A stretch of DNA of 28,204 nt from JBOGEB01 sp050743125 (GCA_050743125.1 JBOGEB010000035.1:1-28204), one strand, 5' to 3'; positions 1-8,257 are shown, numbered from the stretch's first letter. Notes: generated from the sequence alone by a model not told the origin. A program made the numbers and translations.

Positions 1-66
1 ATCGCTGCCAGCGGCGGGTCGTGGGACGCTGATCCACCGATCCGCCATGACCACGAAGGCCCGAGG

Positions 67-315
67 ATGCCGGCCACCGATCCAACCCGCCCGCTTGCCG
101 AAGGCCATGAGCCCGCTGACCTCGACACGGTCGCCGCTGTGCGCCAGGCCAGCCGGGAGCACCGGCGCAACACGGTCGCGCGCATGCTGGCCGCGCTCGA
201 CCTGATGAGCATCGACCAGATCCGCTTCTGCGCCGAGGGCGTCGGCATCGATCTGCCGAACAGCGACGACCGTAAGGTCCTCATCGAGCAGATCCGCCAG
301 CAACTCATGACGTAA
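67..315 (+). CDS. Small hypothetical protein (82 aa)
   Basis: I do not recognise a family. The protein is short, charged and predicted helical. Its C-terminal part (about residues 45-80, with MSIDQIRFCAEGVGI then a lysine/glutamine-rich helix) resembles a small helical nucleic-acid-binding fold such as SAP, but that is only an impression. ATG 67 has a weak GAAGG seven bases upstream. The same frame is open back to base 1, so the true start could lie outside the window and this may be a partial gene. It ends 15 bases before the broken HTH gene at 331, so the two probably formed an operon. Confidence 0.45.
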   Translation: MPATDPTRPLAEGHEPADLDTVAAVRQASREHRRNTVARMLAALDLMSIDQIRFCAEGVGIDLPNSDDRKVLIEQIRQQLMT

Positions 316-330
316 GCAGTAGGAGCGAAG

Positions 331-564
331 ATGGAAGGCTGGCGCATGGCTGGTCAGCACTCACCGAGATGCGGGTACGCCGCGAGGCGCTGAGCTGCTC
401 CCGCCCACATCTGGCCGAACGGATCGACGGGCTGTTGTCGATCACTCACGTTGACCTATGAGACGATCGAGGGGTGGACGCTGGTGGGTGGTCTGTGGGT
501 TCAGCCGCTTCGGCAGGAAACACTGCTTGACGCAAAAGGTCTGGGCGCTGTAATACGCTCGTAG
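331..564 (+). pseudogene. Degenerate helix-turn-helix (XRE-like) gene remnant
   Basis: A good start is present: AGGAG at 321-325 followed by ATG 331, reading MEGWRMAGQ. The frame stops after 20 codons. From 360 another frame reads LTEMRVRREALSCSRPHLAER, which looks like the first helices of an XRE-type DNA-binding domain. From 454 a third frame reads TYETIEGW, the usual recognition-helix end of such a domain, and continues to TAG 562-564. At least two indels are therefore needed to rebuild one protein. The likeness to XRE domains is by eye, and the piece after about 477 matches nothing I know. It sits between the 82-aa gene and the damaged toxin-antitoxin locus. Confidence 0.4.
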
Positions 565-579
565 TACGCTGGGGACGCT
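554..579 (+). promoter_or_regulatory. Tandem ACGCT repeats, candidate operator of the toxin-antitoxin locus
   Basis: TACGCT occurs at 554-559 and 565-570, exactly 11 bp apart, with a third ACGCT at 575-579. Ribbon-helix-helix repressors commonly bind direct repeats about one helical turn apart, and this cluster lies 19 bp before the toxin start. TAATAC at 551-556 could serve as a -10 element. Autoregulation by the downstream RHH protein is inferred. Confidence 0.35.
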
Positions 580-597
580 CAGAAGACTGGATGGCTG

Positions 598-977
598 GTG
601 GCCAAGGCCACGTACCAGGGGATTCCGCTGACAGAGCTACGGATCGAGGCGGTGGACTGGACCCATCGAGCAGAGCACATACGGCACCGGTCAACTCGGC
701 ACAGCCCGGATGAGCTCGATGTCGAACCCGAATGGGCTGCTGAGGCCGCACTGGACGCAAGGCGTCTTGTCGCCGTGACGGGGGGCCGGTCCATCATCGT
801 TCTCGGAAGATCAGCGTCAGCTCCGCCTCGCGAGGGATCGTCACGAGGAGGGAAGGATCCTGAAGATGTGGCTGGTGCCGGCGGATCTGGAGACCGGATT
901 GTGGTGGACAGCCTCCGTGGGCGACGCGAAGCGACGCGAATGCGCGGGACCGAAAGCTTTACCGGGAGGGACAATGA
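598..977 (+). pseudogene. BrnT-like toxin of a toxin-antitoxin pair, inactivated by two indels
   Basis: From GTG 598 the frame reads DWTHRAEHIRHRSTR, then DVEPEWAAEAALDARRLV and SIIVLGRSASAP, a pattern I know from actinobacterial toxin-like proteins encoded before RHH antitoxins and remotely like BrnT. Near the G run at 850-852 the frame is lost; dropping one G continues as RILKMWLVPADLETGLWW in the next frame. At 921-940 the 10-mer GCGACGCGAA is duplicated in tandem; removing one copy gives DANARDRKLYREGQ and a TGA at 975-977 that overlaps the antitoxin ATG (ATGA). With both lesions repaired the gene is exactly 123 codons (122 aa). As it stands no full toxin can be made. The family name is tentative; the damage is directly visible. 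Confidence 0.7.
921..940 (+). repeat. Exact 10-bp tandem duplication inside the toxin gene
   Basis: GCGACGCGAA is present twice, at 921-930 and 931-940. Ten bases shift the frame by one, and deleting one copy restores both the C-terminus and the stop codon of the toxin. This is typical of a replication-slippage mutation. Confidence 0.9.
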
Positions 978-1435
978 CCGAGAGGGACATCGCGAGGGCT
1001 CTGGACGAAGAGGCGGCGCGCGCCGAACGCGAGCGAGACCATGAGCGGGACTACGTGCGTGTTCCGCCGCCGGGTGAGCCGGCTCAGGTGTATTCGCTCC
1101 GTCTTCCGGTCGATCGTCTCGAACAGCTTCGTAGGGTCGCCGCGCGCGATGGTGAGGCGCCGTCGGCGATGATGCGCCGGTGGGTCTTGGAACGCCTCGA
1201 CAGGGAGCTGTCGAGAGGCGCCAGCAAGTCGGAGGACCTTTTCGACCCAGAGTCAGTTCATGAGGTGGAGGAGCTGCTCAACGCGGTGGCGTCGCGCGTG
1301 AGCCCGGAGCGGCGGCATGCGCTTCTTGCGACCTGGCTCAGCGCGCATCGAGGTGTTGACCGGGAGGTGATGCGGTTCGTGGAGGCGGCACTGACGGCGC
1401 TCGTCGAGGAGCCGCCGCGCCAGGCGACCTCCTGA
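974..1435 (+). CDS. Ribbon-helix-helix antitoxin-like protein (153 aa)
   Basis: Probable DNA-binding antitoxin and autorepressor. Start ATG 974 is chosen because GGGAGGG lies just upstream and because the start overlaps the reconstructed toxin stop (ATGA). After an acidic, arginine-rich N-terminus, residues about 37-75 form an RHH-type segment: a strand QVYSLRLPVDRLEQLRRVA followed by a helix PSAMMRRWVLERLDREL. A further helical region of about 60 residues follows, longer than in minimal RHH antitoxins. The partner toxin upstream is broken, so this is now an orphan antitoxin, perhaps kept as a repressor or as protection against related toxins elsewhere. An upstream ATG at 866 in the same frame belongs to the toxin C-terminus and is rejected as start. 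Confidence 0.75.
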   Translation: MTERDIARALDEEAARAERERDHERDYVRVPPPGEPAQVYSLRLPVDRLEQLRRVAARDGEAPSAMMRRWVLERLDRELSRGASKSEDLFDPESVHEVEELLNAVASRVSPERRHALLATWLSAHRGVDREVMRFVEAALTALVEEPPRQATS

Positions 1436-1583
1436 GCGGCAACCCAGACAGCCGCCGCTACAACGGAGGGCTCACGAACGGCTCTCGTCCGCAGCGAACC
1501 TGGGTCAGTGACAGGCAGCCGCGTGTCCCCAACAGTGAGCAGCTCACCTGGATCGCCATCCGATACGTGATCGTTCTCATGAT

Positions 1584-1604
1584 CCAGAGCGCTTAGTGCT
1601 CTGG
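1584..1604. repeat. Inverted repeat CCAGAGC / GCTCTGG
   Basis: Perfect 7-bp arms (1584-1590 and 1598-1604) around a 7-nt loop, lying between the antitoxin gene and the IS630 left end. It has no T tract. It could be a weak terminator or part of the insertion target. The rest of 1436-1614 shows nothing I can name. Confidence 0.4.
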
Positions 1605-1614
1605 CGCACAATTT

Positions 1615-1623
1615 CGGTGACGT
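1615..1623 (+). repeat. Candidate left terminal inverted repeat of the IS630 element
   Basis: CGGTGACGT, which is the reverse complement of 2811-2819. Confidence 0.4.
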
Positions 1624-1637
1624 ATCAGCGGTGCCGG

Positions 1638-2780
1638 TCAGGCTGCGGAGCTGAAGGTCTGGTCGGCGGTGCGGGCGAGCAGGGCATTGAGGTCTTTGCG
1701 GGTGAGCTTCCACTCGAACGGGGCGGCGATCTGCTCGTAGTAGGCCTGGAAGGCCAACAGCCTGACCTCGACTTCGTCAAGATCAGCGGAGTCGTTGGGG
1801 TCAACACTTTGCGCTGGACCACGGAGAAGCAGATCTCGACCTGGTTGAGCCAGGATGCGTGGACGGGCAGGTGGATCAGCCGCAGGTTGGCCCACCGTCC
1901 TTGCAGTCTGTCGATGAAGGCCTGTCCGCGGTGGGACGAGCCGTTGTCCACGATCCAAAACACCCGGCGAGCCGACGCGTAGGGCTCGGCGGCCATGACC
2001 TGGGCCACGAGCCGACCGAACGGTTCGATGCCGGTAGTCGCCTCGCAGCGTCCGTGCACCTTGGCGCGGTGGACGTCCCAAGCGGCCAGCCAGGCCAGCG
2101 CGCCGCCGCGGGTGTGCTCGTGCTCGACACGCATGGTTCGCTTCGCCGCAGGCGGGGTGGTGGGGTGTTTGCGGATACGCGCTTGGATCGAGGTCTTCTC
2201 GTCTGCGGAGATGACGTAGTCGCGTCTGCCGAGCTTGCGGTGCTTCCAACGGCGGTGGCACAGGTCGAGCACGCGGCCGGCCTTGGCGGCAAAGTCGGGG
2301 TCGCGGGGGAAGATCCACGACCGGTGCTGCCAGGGTTTGACCGCGTCGGCGGACAGCCACCGCCACACGGTGTCCCCGAAAGATCGACGCCACGATCCCC
2401 TGATCGACCGCGGCGCGGGCCAGGTCGTCGGAATGCCAGCGGGCCAGCGGGGTGCCGCTGGCGGCGGGCAGCTCACAGGCGAGCGCTTTGATCGCCACTG
2501 CCACCTCTGGGGGAAAAACCCGGTGGCCGTCCGCCCCGGGAAAGTCGGCCAGCCCGGCCAGACGCTGCTCGTAGAAGCGTTTGCGCCACTTGGAGACGAT
2601 CTGGCGTGGGGTGTCCAGCCGGGCGGCGATCTCGTCGTTGCGCAGGCCGGCGGCGGCGTACAGCACGATCCGAGCCCGTAGCACGTCTCGGTACGGTGAC
2701 GTGAACCGGCGGGCGGCGGCCTCTAGGAGGGTGCGCTCCTCGGCGGTCAAGATGATCACGTACGGGCTGGATCGTGGCAT
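1638..2780 (-). pseudogene. IS630-family DDE transposase with two frameshifts
   Basis: The N-terminal helix-turn-helix part (AEERTLLEAAARR, then EIAARLDTPRQIVSKWRKRF) reads in one frame. Around 2375-2390 the coding moves to a second frame that reads TVWRWLSADAVKPWQHRSW and the catalytic core: DEK in VISADEKTS, D in FWIVDNGSSHRGQ and E in HASWLNQVE. At 1797-1801 a C appears to be missing from a run, and the original frame resumes with DLDEVEVRLLAFQAYYEQIAAPFEW to the stop. All three DDE residues are present. Start ATG 2780 is preferred over 2804 because AAGGAG lies seven bases upstream. Two offsetting indels argue for decay, not a programmed frameshift. Confidence 0.85.
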
Positions 2781-2785
2781 GGCTC

Positions 2786-2802
2786 GTCTCCTTTTCGGAG
2801 AC
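2786..2802 (-). promoter_or_regulatory. Hairpin covering the transposase ribosome binding site
   Basis: GTCTCC / GGAGAC arms with a 5-nt loop enclose the AAGGAG Shine-Dalgarno (2788-2793, minus strand) of the start at 2780. Such a structure would lower transposase translation, a known way for insertion sequences to limit transposition. The function is inferred. Confidence 0.4.
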
Positions 2803-2810
2803 AACCATGA

Positions 2811-2819
2811 ACGTCACCG
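2811..2819 (-). repeat. Candidate right terminal inverted repeat of the IS630 element
   Basis: ACGTCACCG, reverse complement of 1615-1623. Confidence 0.4.
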
Positions 2820-2869
2820 GGCCGCTGGTGTGGGACGTGTTACGTCACTATAATTACACGGAAGGGTAC

Positions 2870-4723
2870 TTAGAGCGAGAAGTCCCGCAGCGCCGGTACG
2901 ATCGACTCGAGGGGCTCGAGCAGCCGCCTGGCGACGCGGTCCCACTCCGAACGCTCAAGGGCGCCGGCTGCCACGAGCGGGCCTGCGCCTACCGGGTCGT
3001 CCGGCGAGCTGGCGTAGGGCGCGTACCGCGTGATCAGGGTGCCGACCGGTTGGCCACGGCTCGCGAGGACCTTGTCGATGGTCTCCTGCAAGCCGGAGCT
3101 GTCCTCGGTGGGCGGCAGCACCTCGGTGAAGAGGTGGCCGACGAATCGGGCGGCGTCGAGGAACACGTCGCCTTGGGCTGCGGGAGCGCGCGCTGCCGCA
3201 GCCAGCGCGTCGAGGGCATCGTTCAGCGACGCCGGGAGCCCGGGAAAGCTGACCTGCTCGGTTGGGGTCATCCCCAGGCGCTCGCCGGCACTGGCCAGAC
3301 GAGCAAGGGCCACGCCTGGGCCAGGGCCGGCTGCGCGCAGCGGAGGCCATCTGGGCAGGTCGACGAGCTGGCGTACCAACGGCTCGACACCGCTGGCCAC
3401 GGCGGGATCGGCCGTGCGCTGGTACTCGACGAAGGCGCCCACGAAGTTGACCGCGCAGTCGAGGCTGTCCAGTCCCACCAGGGCCGTGACCAGGTCGTCT
3501 TGCTCCATATGCAGCGCGAGGCGAAGCCCGAGGGCGTTGAGCAGGAGCCGACTCAGGATCACCGGTGCAAGATCATCGGCCTGCGCGCGGATCAGCGAGA
3601 CGCCCGCGTTGAACAGGCGGGCCGCGAAATATTCGGGTGTGGCCCTGACCGCGTCGGCCACGCCGCTGGAGGCCTCGAGCCGCGCCAGGCCGGTCGGTGT
3701 CTTCTGCCAGGCCCGCGCCAAGGACCCCAGGTTCAGCAACACCGTGAGGAACTCCCGCGCCCGGTCCTTCGTGAAGCCGAGCGCATACACGACGACAGCC
3801 GCCGGTGCCTCCTCGACGTCGATGAGGCGGGCCGTCGATGCCGAGATGGTCTTGAGGTCGCGGAGGACGCCGATCTCCTGCCCGCTGGAGCCCTCGCGCC
3901 GTCGCCGGAGGAGCGTGGAGACGTCTGTGGAGACGTTGAAGGCCGAGTTCGACACCGCGCTCGTGTTCGGCTCGTTGAGCTCTCGCAGGTCACCCTGCGC
4001 CGCAAGCGACCGGTAGCCGTCCAGCACCATGTGGTACATGAAGGCCGCCTCCACCCTGCGGAAGTCGTCGCCAGCGGACGACACCGTCATGACGAGGTTG
4101 GCCACCGTGATGTAGAACCCGGCCTGGCGCTCCGCTGGGTCCTGGTTCTGCAGGTAGCGCAGCAGCTCACAGGCCAGGTCCGCGGCGGCCGGCGTGCCCC
4201 GCAGGGCGGACAGCGCGCGCACGACGACGTCGACCCGCCGCTCCGGCGTCCCCTCTCCGGTCTGCTCGAGGCGGTCCATGGTGGGCGCGAGCCGATTCCG
4301 CACGAAGGCCGCCAGCGCCTGCGGATCCGGCTGGCGCGCCACCTCGTCGGTGACGAGCAGCTCGACCGTTTCGAGGTTGCCGTCGAGCGGCGTTCCGACG
4401 TCCACCATCAGGGTGGCTTGGTCCCCCACGAGCGGGACCACGTCGGCCACCCGCAGCATCGCCTCCCGGAAGACCCGCCACTCCCGGTCGTCCGCCTCTG
4501 CCTGCGAGTGCGCGGCCGCCCAGATCAGCTCGAGGCGCTCACCGTAGAGCGCTCGCAGGGATCGCTGATCCACGGGCGCCTCGGGCGGCGCCTCTCTCTG
4601 GACCGTCTCGCTCAGCTCGGCCTCCGGGATCGGCTTTTGTGGGAAGACGGTCGGCTGCTCCTCGCGTGGCTCGCCCTGATCGACGTCGTCGCCGGGCGTC
4701 GTCGCGTCTGCTCCGTCGGTCAT
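2870..4723 (-). CDS. Helical protein of unknown function coupled to a KAP NTPase (617 aa)
   Basis: I recognise no domain. Residues 1 to about 50 are acidic, proline-rich and probably disordered (GDDVDQGEPREEQPTV). The remainder is leucine/alanine-rich and mostly helical, like a repeat or scaffold fold, with no membrane segment, signal peptide, Cys cluster or obvious catalytic motif. Its ATG overlaps the stop of the upstream NTPase gene by four bases (ATGA, 4720-4723), so translation is coupled and the two proteins probably work together. The gene stops about 50 bp from the IS630 end, so the element may have truncated whatever followed. It could be an effector or adaptor controlled by the NTPase; this is inferred from the arrangement only. 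Confidence 0.8.
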   Translation of the reverse strand: MTDGADATTPGDDVDQGEPREEQPTVFPQKPIPEAELSETVQREAPPEAPVDQRSLRALYGERLELIWAAAHSQAEADDREWRVFREAMLRVADVVPLVGDQATLMVDVGTPLDGNLETVELLVTDEVARQPDPQALAAFVRNRLAPTMDRLEQTGEGTPERRVDVVVRALSALRGTPAAADLACELLRYLQNQDPAERQAGFYITVANLVMTVSSAGDDFRRVEAAFMYHMVLDGYRSLAAQGDLRELNEPNTSAVSNSAFNVSTDVSTLLRRRREGSSGQEIGVLRDLKTISASTARLIDVEEAPAAVVVYALGFTKDRAREFLTVLLNLGSLARAWQKTPTGLARLEASSGVADAVRATPEYFAARLFNAGVSLIRAQADDLAPVILSRLLLNALGLRLALHMEQDDLVTALVGLDSLDCAVNFVGAFVEYQRTADPAVASGVEPLVRQLVDLPRWPPLRAAGPGPGVALARLASAGERLGMTPTEQVSFPGLPASLNDALDALAAAARAPAAQGDVFLDAARFVGHLFTEVLPPTEDSSGLQETIDKVLASRGQPVGTLITRYAPYASSPDDPVGAGPLVAAGALERSEWDRVARRLLEPLESIVPALRDFSL

Positions 4724-6495
4724 CTCCCGTCTCCCCTCTTGGCGTATTGGAGCGCGGCGGCGTCGTAGGCCGCGAGCACGACTGCCGCCACGAACTGTGG
4801 TGACACCTGCTTCATCTCGTGCTGATCCAGATCGAGGCTGGAGAGCCTGCGGAACAGCTCGCCCTTGAGCGAGCGGAGGGGTGCCACCTCATGGGTCTTC
4901 ATCCTTCGGTTGCGCCAGGTCGTCAGCGCCAGCTCGACCGCAGCGACCACCGCAGCCTCGTTCCCTGCGCCAACGAGGTCGCGGACGAGGTACGACAACG
5001 TGTCGAATGTCACCACCATTCTGGCCACGTCGCGGTCGTCGGGACGCCGCATCTCGATCGGGCGCGACCCGAGGTACTTCTCAGCGAAGCGCCGCTGCAG
5101 GACACGCCGAGTCTCTGGCGACGCTCCGGCGTACTCAAGCCGAAGGGCCTCTGAGAGGCGCTGGCCATCTCGGTCCGTCGCCCGCCGCTGCTCGCCGCTG
5201 GCGGGCGGGCTCGGGGTTTGGCTCGGCAGCTGCATCTCGTCAGCGTGCTCCCAGGCATCCCGCCTCCGAAGGGAGCCGTCTGCCCCACCGGGCTGATCAG
5301 CCCGTCCTCGATCTGGGCCCTCCGCGAAGATCACCGCCCGCATCGTCGAGCCGAGGTCTGGGAGGCTGTCGATCAAAGGGTTGAAGGCTTTGTAGCGGAG
5401 CAGCTCATCGACGTAGGCCAGCACGACGACGACGCCAGGGATATCGAGCGAGCGCAGCGCGAGGGTCACCGCAGCCTGGGCCATCGGCGGGGCCGCCCGG
5501 TCGGCCTCGTCGAGCACGACGACGGTGCGCCAGCCCTGCCTCTGGGCTCGGGCGACCAGGCGCGCGAGCGCGCGCTTGCCCGTCGGCCGTGGCGCCCTCA
5601 AGGGCAGCTCTATCTCGGTCTTCGAACTCGACCCTGCCGACACCTTGAGCCGCAGCTCCTTCACGGTTTGGGCGAGGACCAGCGACAGCGGGTAGCGCAG
5701 CCACGCGTACGGGTACCAATGGCACCGATGCCCCAGGATCTCCTCGACGATGGCAAGGTGGAGGTCGGGCTCGCTCTGCTGCTCCCACACATTGACCACG
5801 ACGACGGCGCAGGGATCGTCGGAGTGCCCAGCCTCGGGTGCATGGGCGAGATATAGGCCGAGCCGCTCGAGCAGGAACGACTTGCCCTCCCCCCAGCGGC
5901 CGGCGAGCTGGACCACGCGGGCCTCGTCGAGTCGTCCGTGGAGAATGGCCTCCCGGAGCCGCTCAAGGTCCTGTCGCTGGAACGGGAGCAGGCGGTCGAG
6001 CTCCTCAGGGACCCGGCGCACCTTCGCGCCGTGAAAGCCCGCGAAGCGATGGAGGAGGAGCAGCTTGCCGACCAGGGTGCCGAGCACCACGGCCAGCACG
6101 GCCCGCAGCTCCCAGACGACACCGAGAGCCGTCGGGAGCTTGGCCATGGCCACCGCGCTCGCCGTTGCCGCGAGGACGAGCAGCGGCCCGCGGAAGGGCC
6201 CGACCCCCGTCTCGTACACGAGCGGAGCGACGAGCACGATGACGAGGAGTGCGCCCGCAGCCAGCAGACCCTTCGCATCGCCGCGCAACAGCTGTGGCAG
6301 CGGCTCCAGGTGTGGCAGGTCCATACCAATCAGGACCATCGACGCCACTACCCCAGCGACACCGATCGCCTGCCTCACCCAGAACCAGCGCCGGCTCCAG
6401 AGCCGGCCGCTTACCTTCTGGAACGCCCCGCGCATCCCGCCCCACCCATCTGCCAACTGCCCACCAGCGCCCCGACCACGAGGCTGCCCCTCCAC
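4720..6495 (-). CDS. Membrane-anchored KAP-type P-loop NTPase (591 aa)
   Basis: An ATPase of the STAND/KAP type. Four hydrophobic segments occupy about residues 42-60, 75-95, 101-118 and 128-147. They are followed by the P-loop domain with PFQRQDLERLREAI, Walker A GRWGEGKS (199-206) and Walker B VVVLDEADR (325-333, D329/E330). The C-terminal 250 residues are helical. In KAP proteins such as PifA of plasmid F, membrane-linked NTPase activity is tied to phage exclusion; whether this one does the same is unknown. Start is GTG 6495 with no clear Shine-Dalgarno; ATG 6435 (residue 21) is a reasonable alternative. It is the first gene of a two-gene operon and overlaps the 617-aa gene by ATGA. Confidence 0.85.
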   Translation of the reverse strand: MEGQPRGRGAGGQLADGWGGMRGAFQKVSGRLWSRRWFWVRQAIGVAGVVASMVLIGMDLPHLEPLPQLLRGDAKGLLAAGALLVIVLVAPLVYETGVGPFRGPLLVLAATASAVAMAKLPTALGVVWELRAVLAVVLGTLVGKLLLLHRFAGFHGAKVRRVPEELDRLLPFQRQDLERLREAILHGRLDEARVVQLAGRWGEGKSFLLERLGLYLAHAPEAGHSDDPCAVVVVNVWEQQSEPDLHLAIVEEILGHRCHWYPYAWLRYPLSLVLAQTVKELRLKVSAGSSSKTEIELPLRAPRPTGKRALARLVARAQRQGWRTVVVLDEADRAAPPMAQAAVTLALRSLDIPGVVVVLAYVDELLRYKAFNPLIDSLPDLGSTMRAVIFAEGPDRGRADQPGGADGSLRRRDAWEHADEMQLPSQTPSPPASGEQRRATDRDGQRLSEALRLEYAGASPETRRVLQRRFAEKYLGSRPIEMRRPDDRDVARMVVTFDTLSYLVRDLVGAGNEAAVVAAVELALTTWRNRRMKTHEVAPLRSLKGELFRRLSSLDLDQHEMKQVSPQFVAAVVLAAYDAAALQYAKRGDGR

Positions 6496-6910
6496 ATTGC
6501 TACGGGTCCCCGCGAACGTCCCGATCTACCCGCGCCCTCAACAATGTACCGGCTGTCCCTGATCGTGGCAGCGCAAGGCGTCTTCTCCCAGCGCGTCCGA
6601 GTTCACGACGACCGGCCTGAGGCGCTCCCGCGAGCGCATGGCGATCGGTTTTCTAGAAAGAAAGACCAGTGACAGGATCAGTGAAGAACGTGCCTCCCAC
6701 CCGCTCCAGGGCGTGCGCGCAGCCCGCTAACGCGCGTTCATGTACCGCCGAGGTCCAGCCCTCATCGACCGAGAAGCGCTCCCCCACCGGCGACCACAGC
6801 CGGTGACCAGACTGCACCATTTCGGCGGCCGATCAGGAAGAGCTCCTTCAACCATGGCATCTATGCGACGTTCTAGTCGAGGCGTCGTTTGTTCATGTCA
6901 AAGCTTGGGG
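6496..6910. other. Intergenic region upstream of the KAP operon
   Basis: About 415 bp with no convincing gene on either strand. It should hold the KAP operon promoter on the minus strand, but no clear -35/-10 pair stands out. A GCGCTC/GAGCGC hairpin with a 4-nt loop lies at 6622-6637, close to an AT-rich patch containing TTTTCTAGAAAG. Confidence 0.4.
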
Positions 6911-8257
6911 CTACTGTGGCAATATGTAGCTGAGGGTGGACAGCAGAGCCGCCAGCAGCGCTGCCACCGCCAAGCAAAGCAAAGTCCACTGCAGCGGAGG
7001 ACCAGTCGGGACAAACACCAGCCCAGCAACGGCTAGCGCGGGCAGCGTTGCGGTGACCACGGCGAGCTGCCGCAAACGGGACAAGATCTTCCGCGTAAGG
7101 CCATGTTCGTCGGACTTGGCCAGCAGCCTCGCGATTAGGCCGATGAAGGGATACAGAGCCGTGGCGACTCCGACGAGATCTATAATTTCAGGCTCAGCGC
7201 CCATCATGGACGGCAGGCGCCATGCGCCGATGGGCAGCAGCAACGCCAGCACCCATGAGTAGAGGACGAAGGCCGGTAGCCAGCCTCCGCGGCTGGGTCG
7301 AAAGGCGACCCGCGCCACAACGACTGAGCCCCGTCCCACGCTGGAGGCAGGGAGATTGAGCCTTGGCAGCCCCCCTCGTTGCCAGTCATGGATGATCGGC
7401 CAACTCGTTGTTCCATCTTCTGCGGATGCTGAGTATTCGCAGATGGCGGCCATGGCCAGGTCGAGGCCCGGAGGATTTTCCACCTCGAAGTGATAGATTT
7501 CGGTGTCAGTGGCCGCTTCGAGAGGAATGTCGATGAGTGTGGAGCGCCACCCAAGTTGCTCAAGCAGGCGCTCTTTAGGAAAGGCATTGAGGGCAAACTC
7601 GATAGGCACATCCAGGCAATAGCGCATATTCAGGCGCGTGCCGGGCAAGGCGTCGGTAGATGCGAGAAGAATAAAGTTATTCGTCAACCGTTTGAGAACG
7701 GAGGTAAATTCCACCATGCGATCCAGGCGATTTTTTACCGTCTGGGCTTCCCAGTCCTCAAACGCAATGCTTTCCCAACGGTTCTGCGCTTCTTGGAGGT
7801 CGACGGGGTCCCGGGCCGCTAGCTCGTGTAGGAGCGTCGCGATGTCAGCGGGCAACGGTGCGTCCAGAAGGCCCTCGGCGTACTTCGTGAGCATGACGCC
7901 GGTAAGGAGCCGGAGCTGAACGCGAGTGAAGCATGGCAGGCGTTGACCTGCTTGATCATAGATCTCAAAGTTGACAAAACTTTGCTTGCGTAGGAGATCG
8001 AGAGGAAGCAGCCTGACCTCTTGGGCTCGAAAGATGCGAAGCGTAGGGGCTTGCGGTGGCACGGTGAGATCTATCGTGAAGCAGTGTCGAACGGTGTCAT
8101 CTTGGAAGGTAATCTGGTGGAGCCTGTGGTGGACCCACTCGTGGCTTTGGAGATGCAGATCCAGAACTAAAAGTGCAAGTTTCGGCTCGGCTAGCTTCTC
8201 CTCAAGAATGTGCCGTGGCCAGATCCCTGATTCGTGCATAACGACCGCTGTCTTCAT
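6911..8257 (-). CDS. Paralogue A: unknown soluble domain plus four membrane segments (448 aa)
   Basis: Unknown function. The N-terminal ~310 residues look soluble and mixed alpha/beta, with motifs shared with the neighbour at 8904-10370: VHHRLHQI, EVRLLPLDLLRKQ, YDQAGQRLPCFTR, KYAEGLLDAPLP and HDWQRGG. The C-terminus has four hydrophobic segments in two pairs separated by a charged loop (KSDEHGLTRKILSRLRQL). I recall similar proteins in streptomycetes annotated only as membrane proteins. ATG 8257 is chosen because the paralogue begins at the equivalent point; an in-frame TTG at 8356 adds 33 residues with no counterpart, and ATG 8239 is also possible. The gene is less GC-biased than most of the window, hinting at transfer. 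Confidence 0.75.
   Translation of the reverse strand: MKTAVVMHESGIWPRHILEEKLAEPKLALLVLDLHLQSHEWVHHRLHQITFQDDTVRHCFTIDLTVPPQAPTLRIFRAQEVRLLPLDLLRKQSFVNFEIYDQAGQRLPCFTRVQLRLLTGVMLTKYAEGLLDAPLPADIATLLHELAARDPVDLQEAQNRWESIAFEDWEAQTVKNRLDRMVEFTSVLKRLTNNFILLASTDALPGTRLNMRYCLDVPIEFALNAFPKERLLEQLGWRSTLIDIPLEAATDTEIYHFEVENPPGLDLAMAAICEYSASAEDGTTSWPIIHDWQRGGLPRLNLPASSVGRGSVVVARVAFRPSRGGWLPAFVLYSWVLALLLPIGAWRLPSMMGAEPEIIDLVGVATALYPFIGLIARLLAKSDEHGLTRKILSRLRQLAVVTATLPALAVAGLVFVPTGPPLQWTLLCLAVAALLAALLSTLSYILPQ

Larger units (their letters stand above)
1615..2819 (-). mobile_element. IS630-family insertion sequence (degenerate)
   Basis: An IS630-type DDE transposase gene fills the segment. The 9-bp CGGTGACGT at 1615-1623 is repeated inverted as ACGTCACCG at 2811-2819, giving about 1205 bp, the usual size for IS630 elements. 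These are taken as the core of the terminal inverted repeats. The outer bases do not align well and I see no clear TA duplication, so the exact ends may lie a few tens of bases further out. The transposase is frameshifted, so the element is probably immobile unless served in trans. Confidence 0.7.

Noticed and set aside
866..973. ATG 866 as start of the antitoxin
   Set aside because: The segment is the C-terminal part of the toxin brought into frame by the 10-bp duplication; the antitoxin has its own GGGAGGG site before ATG 974.
1638..2804. Programmed frameshifting in the IS630 transposase
   Set aside because: Two separate shifts in opposite senses are needed, one of them in the middle of a conserved helix, and no slippery site with a downstream stem is evident.
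2774..4768. Plus-strand frame of 664 codons opposite the 617-aa gene
   Set aside because: It is an antisense shadow of GC-rich coding. The minus-strand gene has normal amino-acid use and an ATGA junction with the NTPase gene.
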